Shown: positions 61,240 to 64,000 of the stretch, in pieces
Numbering within the stretch: position 1 is the first letter of the stretch
Layout: every line of letters begins with the position of its first letter
From: Glycocaulis sp050485565
GTDB lineage: Bacteria > Pseudomonadota > Alphaproteobacteria > Caulobacterales > Maricaulaceae
Assembly (NCBI RefSeq): GCF_050485565.1
Contig: NZ_JBJHBQ010000005.1
Span: forward strand, 155,426 to 219,425
DNA length: 64,000 nucleotides
Direction: 5' to 3'
The notes under the pieces: generated by a model
What the model was told of the DNA's origin: nothing
The model's input: the letters and a program-made list of their open reading frames with translations, nothing else
Databases searched by the model: none
Translations under genes and position numbers: made by a program

Positions 61240-62807
61240 CTCACCGCCCGGTCGCGGCCCTTCCAGTAGGGCTCGCGAAGAACGCGCTTCAATATCTTGC
61301 CCGTGGGATTGCGCGGCAGGGCATCGATGAAATCGACCGTCTTGGGTACCTTGTAGGCCGCGATGCGCTCCCTTGCGTGGGCGATCAGGGCTTCGGGCGT
61401 CACGTCCGATCCCGGCGCTTTCACCACCACGGCCTTCACCGCCTCGCCCCAGCGCTCATCCGGCACGCCGATCACGGCGACATCAGCCACGCCCGGATGG
61501 GAGAAAAGCGCGTTTTCCACCTCTGCCGGATAGATGTTCTCGCCCCCGGAGATGATCATGTCCTTCACCCGGTCATGGATGAAGAGATAGCCATCCTCGT
61601 CCAGATACCCCGCATCGCCCGATTTGAACCAACCGTCTGAATTGATCGCCTCTGCCGTGGCATCAGGCCGGTTCCAATAGCCTGTCATCAGGCTGGTGCC
61701 ACGTATCCACACCTCGCCCACCTCGCCTTGCGGGGCCGGCTTGCCATCCTCGCCCGCGACGCGGATCTCGATACCGGCATTCGGCTTGCCTGCAGCGCGC
61801 AGCTTGCCGCGCGCAGGATCATGGTCGGCAGGGGGCAGATGCACCGCCGCGCCATTGGTCTCGGTGAGACCATAAAATTGCAAAAACCCGCAATCGAAAA
61901 TCTTCGCCGCTTTCAGCAGCAATTCTTCCGCAATCGGCGAGGCACCATAGGCGACAAGCCTGAGCGAGGAGAAATCACGCGGTTTCGCCGCGCTCGCCTG
62001 CACCAGAAACAGGATCACCGCCGGCACGAAGAAGCTGGTCTGCACCTTGTGCTGTTCTATGAGATCAAGGATAGCGACCGGATCGACTTCCTTCACGATG
62101 ATATTGGTCGCCGCCTGATAGAAGCCCAGCAATGCCCAGTTCGTGCCCGCCACGTGGAAATAGGGCATGGCCACCAGGTTTGGATCGCCCGGCTCCCATG
62201 TCACGAAGCCGTCATGCAGGCCCTGCTCGAAGAGCGACAGATACGCCCCGTGCGACAGCACCACGCCCTTGGGGTGGCCGGTCGTGCCGGAGGTGTAGAG
62301 CTGGAGCACGTCCTCTTTCGGGTCCGTCTTCCGCATCGGGTCGGCATCGGACTGGCTGTTCCGCCAGCCGGTATAGCCCTTCCATTTGGCGTGTCCGCCA
62401 TCGAGCGCGATAACGGTGCGCAACGAGGGCAGGGCAGGCTGCAGGCTCTCCACAAGGCCGTAATATTCGGCATCCACAAAGAGCGTGGTGACGCCCGCAT
62501 CCTTCAGGATGAAGAGGATTTCCGGCGCCGCGAGGCGCCAGTTCACGCCCGTCAGCACGCATCGCGCCTTGGCCGCACCGAACAGGAGCTCGGCGAAATA
62601 ATCACTGTTCTTGCCCAGATGGCCTACGCGCGCGCCCGGCTCGCACCCCAGCGCGATCAGCCCGTTGGCGACCCGGCTGGCATGGCCATCCAGCGCAGCA
62701 TAGCTCGTGGTGCGATCCTGGAATATCTGCGCCGCCACCTTGCCATTTGCGCGCGCCTGCTGGCGCACGACATCGGCCATGGATACGAGCATGCCCGCAT
62801 CGATCAT
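61236..62807 (-). CDS. Fatty-acyl-CoA synthetase / AMP-dependent ligase
   Basis: 523 aa adenylate-forming enzyme. AMP motif LYTSGTTGHPKGVVLSH near residue 170, FYGLTETNGAAVHLP near 310, hinge GYLFIHDRVKDMIISGGENIYPAEVE near 410 and the catalytic Lys in PRNPTGKILKRVLRE near the end. Likely activates medium- or long-chain fatty acids or related carboxylic acids for beta-oxidation; the substrate is not readable. No cofactors of a pathway lie beside it. Confidence 0.9.
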   Translation of the reverse strand: MIDAGMLVSMADVVRQQARANGKVAAQIFQDRTTSYAALDGHASRVANGLIALGCEPGARVGHLGKNSDYFAELLFGAAKARCVLTGVNWRLAAPEILFILKDAGVTTLFVDAEYYGLVESLQPALPSLRTVIALDGGHAKWKGYTGWRNSQSDADPMRKTDPKEDVLQLYTSGTTGHPKGVVLSHGAYLSLFEQGLHDGFVTWEPGDPNLVAMPYFHVAGTNWALLGFYQAATNIIVKEVDPVAILDLIEQHKVQTSFFVPAVILFLVQASAAKPRDFSSLRLVAYGASPIAEELLLKAAKIFDCGFLQFYGLTETNGAAVHLPPADHDPARGKLRAAGKPNAGIEIRVAGEDGKPAPQGEVGEVWIRGTSLMTGYWNRPDATAEAINSDGWFKSGDAGYLDEDGYLFIHDRVKDMIISGGENIYPAEVENALFSHPGVADVAVIGVPDERWGEAVKAVVVKAPGSDVTPEALIAHARERIAAYKVPKTVDFIDALPRNPTGKILKRVLREPYWKGRDRAVS

Positions 62808-62969
62808 CTGTCTCCTCCCTCATTTCGCGCGGGAGCTTTGCCCCTCACGCCCCGGCCACTGACGGGCCGCTCAATGAGGGATGATAGGGGAAGAAGGATA
62901 AAGGGGAAGGGGGTGTCGAAACGCCAAGTAACGCGCTAACGTTCGAGAAAGCACTACAGGCGAAATTCG

Positions 62970-63362
62970 ATGATACTCCGTCTCTGCTCCGCAATAGCGA
63001 TGCTTCATCTCACTGCCCCAGCTCAGGCGCAGCTGTATAAATGCGAGTTCAGGAACCGGGCTGTTCCCGCCGCCGATGGCCTGATCATTCATCAAGGAGA
63101 CGATCAGTTTGTACAGGCAATGGCCGAGCTGTTCTTCGACGTGCAGACCGGCAGCTTGCGGCTTAGGGCTTGGGACGAACCCATTCAATATGACGTCATC
63201 CACCCAGGGGATGTAGATGGGGGTCACAACATGCGTGCTATCTTCCGGGATTCCCTTACCTTCCTGAACATCGCCGTGTGGGAGGAAGGGATGCCGTTTG
63301 TCTACTACAACGGCATTGGCTACTTCGGAGGAGGCTGTGAACGGGTTGCGGGCAGACCCTAA
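62970..63362 (+). CDS. Small exported hypothetical protein
   Basis: 130 aa with a signal peptide (IAMLHLTAPAQAQ) and a mature domain of about 110 residues beginning LYKCEFRNRAV and ending GYFGGGCERVAGRP; the two cysteines probably bridge the ends. No family recognised. It lies between the ligase gene and the tRNA. Confidence 0.6.
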   Translation: MILRLCSAIAMLHLTAPAQAQLYKCEFRNRAVPAADGLIIHQGDDQFVQAMAELFFDVQTGSLRLRAWDEPIQYDVIHPGDVDGGHNMRAIFRDSLTFLNIAVWEEGMPFVYYNGIGYFGGGCERVAGRP

Positions 63363-63365
63363 AAA

Positions 63366-63441
<76 letters not shown>

Positions 63442-63553
63442 TTTGCCACGTCGTTTAACGGGCGGGTGCGGGTGTGAGCGCTACGGCCCCTTCCCGGCGG
63501 CGCGCAAACTATCCGCGAACGCACCTCTTCGCAAGCGCGCTTGTGCGTGTGGT

Positions 63554-63925
63554 TTCCCCTCGTGCTTCGAGACGTTCGCTACGCTCACCCTCAGCATGAG
63601 GGGAAGGCACCCTGTGCCCCCATCCTGACATGACTGTGAACTGGCCCAACTTCGTCACCCCCGCGCAGGCGGGGGTCCAGAGATCGTAGGGGAATGACAG
63701 CGCCAGGTGCCTCTGGGTTCCCGCCGGAGTTTATCCCCGCGGAGGCGGGGACGGGAACGACGAGGGGGGCAGCGAACCGGGCCATGACAGCGAGAGAGAC
63801 TATTAGATACCGCGTTTCCCCGACGAAAGCCGGGGCCCAGAAAGGCTGGGCACCGGCGTGCGCCGGTGAAACGAAATCTGGGTTCCGGGTGTCGCTGCGC
63901 TCCCCCGGAATGACGAGGGGTAGTG
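63554..63925. repeat. Cluster of dispersed palindromic repeats
   Basis: The 63442-63940 gap has no gene. It contains at least five hairpins: 63554-63566/63593-63605 (one mismatch), 63657-63664/63669-63676 (ACCCCCGC), 63734-63740/63745-63751 (TCCCCGC), a CACCGGCG/CGCCGGTG palindrome near 63851-63868, and TTCCGGG with CCCCGGAA near 63883-63910 followed by TGACGAGG. These are the GTCATTCCCG-type repeats known in intergenic regions of many alphaproteobacteria. Confidence 0.75.
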
Positions 63926-63940
63926 TAGCTGTGGGGTCCA

Positions 63941-64000
63941 CTACCCCGCCTTCGCCCGTATCGCCTCCACGACGGGCTTTGCCAGCGCATCGAAAAAGGC
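63941..64000 (-). CDS. 3' end of a gene cut by the window edge
   Basis: Reading leftwards from the edge: FFDALAKPVVEAIRAKAG followed by TAG at 63943-63941. Nineteen codons are not enough to name the product. The frame is open to the edge, and the amphipathic helix composition is protein-like, but this could also be chance. Confidence 0.4.
   Translation of the reverse strand, partial: AFFDALAKPVVEAIRAKAG

Overview
The window is a gene-dense, GC-rich stretch of chromosome from an alphaproteobacterium. Family-level clues point to the Maricaulales/Hyphomonadaceae-Caulobacterales side: a FYDLN-acid-domain protein (TIGR02300 type), DUF1150 and DUF1674 proteins, an IalB protein, the order trpB-trpA-accD-folC, an AccD without a zinc ribbon, an ECF sigma/ChrR pair, and the beta-helix/diheme cytochrome pair that I recall as first named in Hyphomonas. 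The genus is not decidable by eye. There are no rRNA genes, insertion sequences, prophage genes or CRISPR arrays; most of it is core genome with a few accessory loci.

Layout. 1-5.7 kb: Sco-type copper chaperone, intracellular PHB depolymerase, IalB protein, ECF sigma factor with ChrR-type anti-sigma, UbiH-family hydroxylase, DUF1150. 5.8-9.6 kb: exported LVIVD-repeat protein with a histidine-rich DUF305 protein, and a Tat-signal SDR. 9.7-18.4 kb: tRNA-Ala(GGC), FYDLN protein, aroA, trpB-trpA-accD-folC, DUF2061, secreted nuclease, DUF1674 (SDH assembly), htpX. 18.5-24.8 kb: EF-hand protein, membrane methyl-accepting protein, and an envelope cluster of two small proteins, a parallel beta-helix lipoprotein and a diheme cytochrome c. 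24.9-31.9 kb: class A PBP, a large unknown lipoprotein, pyridoxal kinase-like protein, serine hydrolase, NUDIX and a MarR regulator with a polylysine tail. 31.9-34.9 kb: cytochrome c maturation genes ccmA-B and ccmC-D-G, split by a dispersed repeat; ccmD is only 51 codons. 35.2-37.8 kb: acnA. 38.1-48.6 kb: the minus-strand translation/RNA block rimP-nusA-ylxR-infB, a DMT transporter, rbfA-truB-rpsO-pnp, with a terminator-like hairpin in front of rimP that looks like an attenuator leader.

48.7-64 kb: thpR, a thioesterase/iron alcohol dehydrogenase pair, pterin dehydratase, then an NfrB-NfrA-like exopolysaccharide export locus with an extra TPR paralogue, tRNA-Ala(CGC), a histidine kinase with a complete ethylene-receptor-type membrane domain overlapping its response regulator, yggT, folD, a second single-domain response regulator, an SDR, an acyl-CoA ligase, a small exported protein, tRNA-Thr(CGT), a cluster of palindromic repeats and the last codons of an unknown gene.

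Most interesting signals: (1) the compact nfrB-nfrA-TPR operon, whose NfrB lacks room for the C-terminal c-di-GMP module; (2) the ethylene-receptor-like kinase, in which all five ligand/copper residues known from ETR1 align at exact spacing; (3) the ChrR anti-sigma whose sigma-binding domain has lost its zinc ligands while the cupin site is intact; (4) the beta-helix/diheme cytochrome cluster; (5) the rimP leader attenuator and several families of dispersed palindromes.
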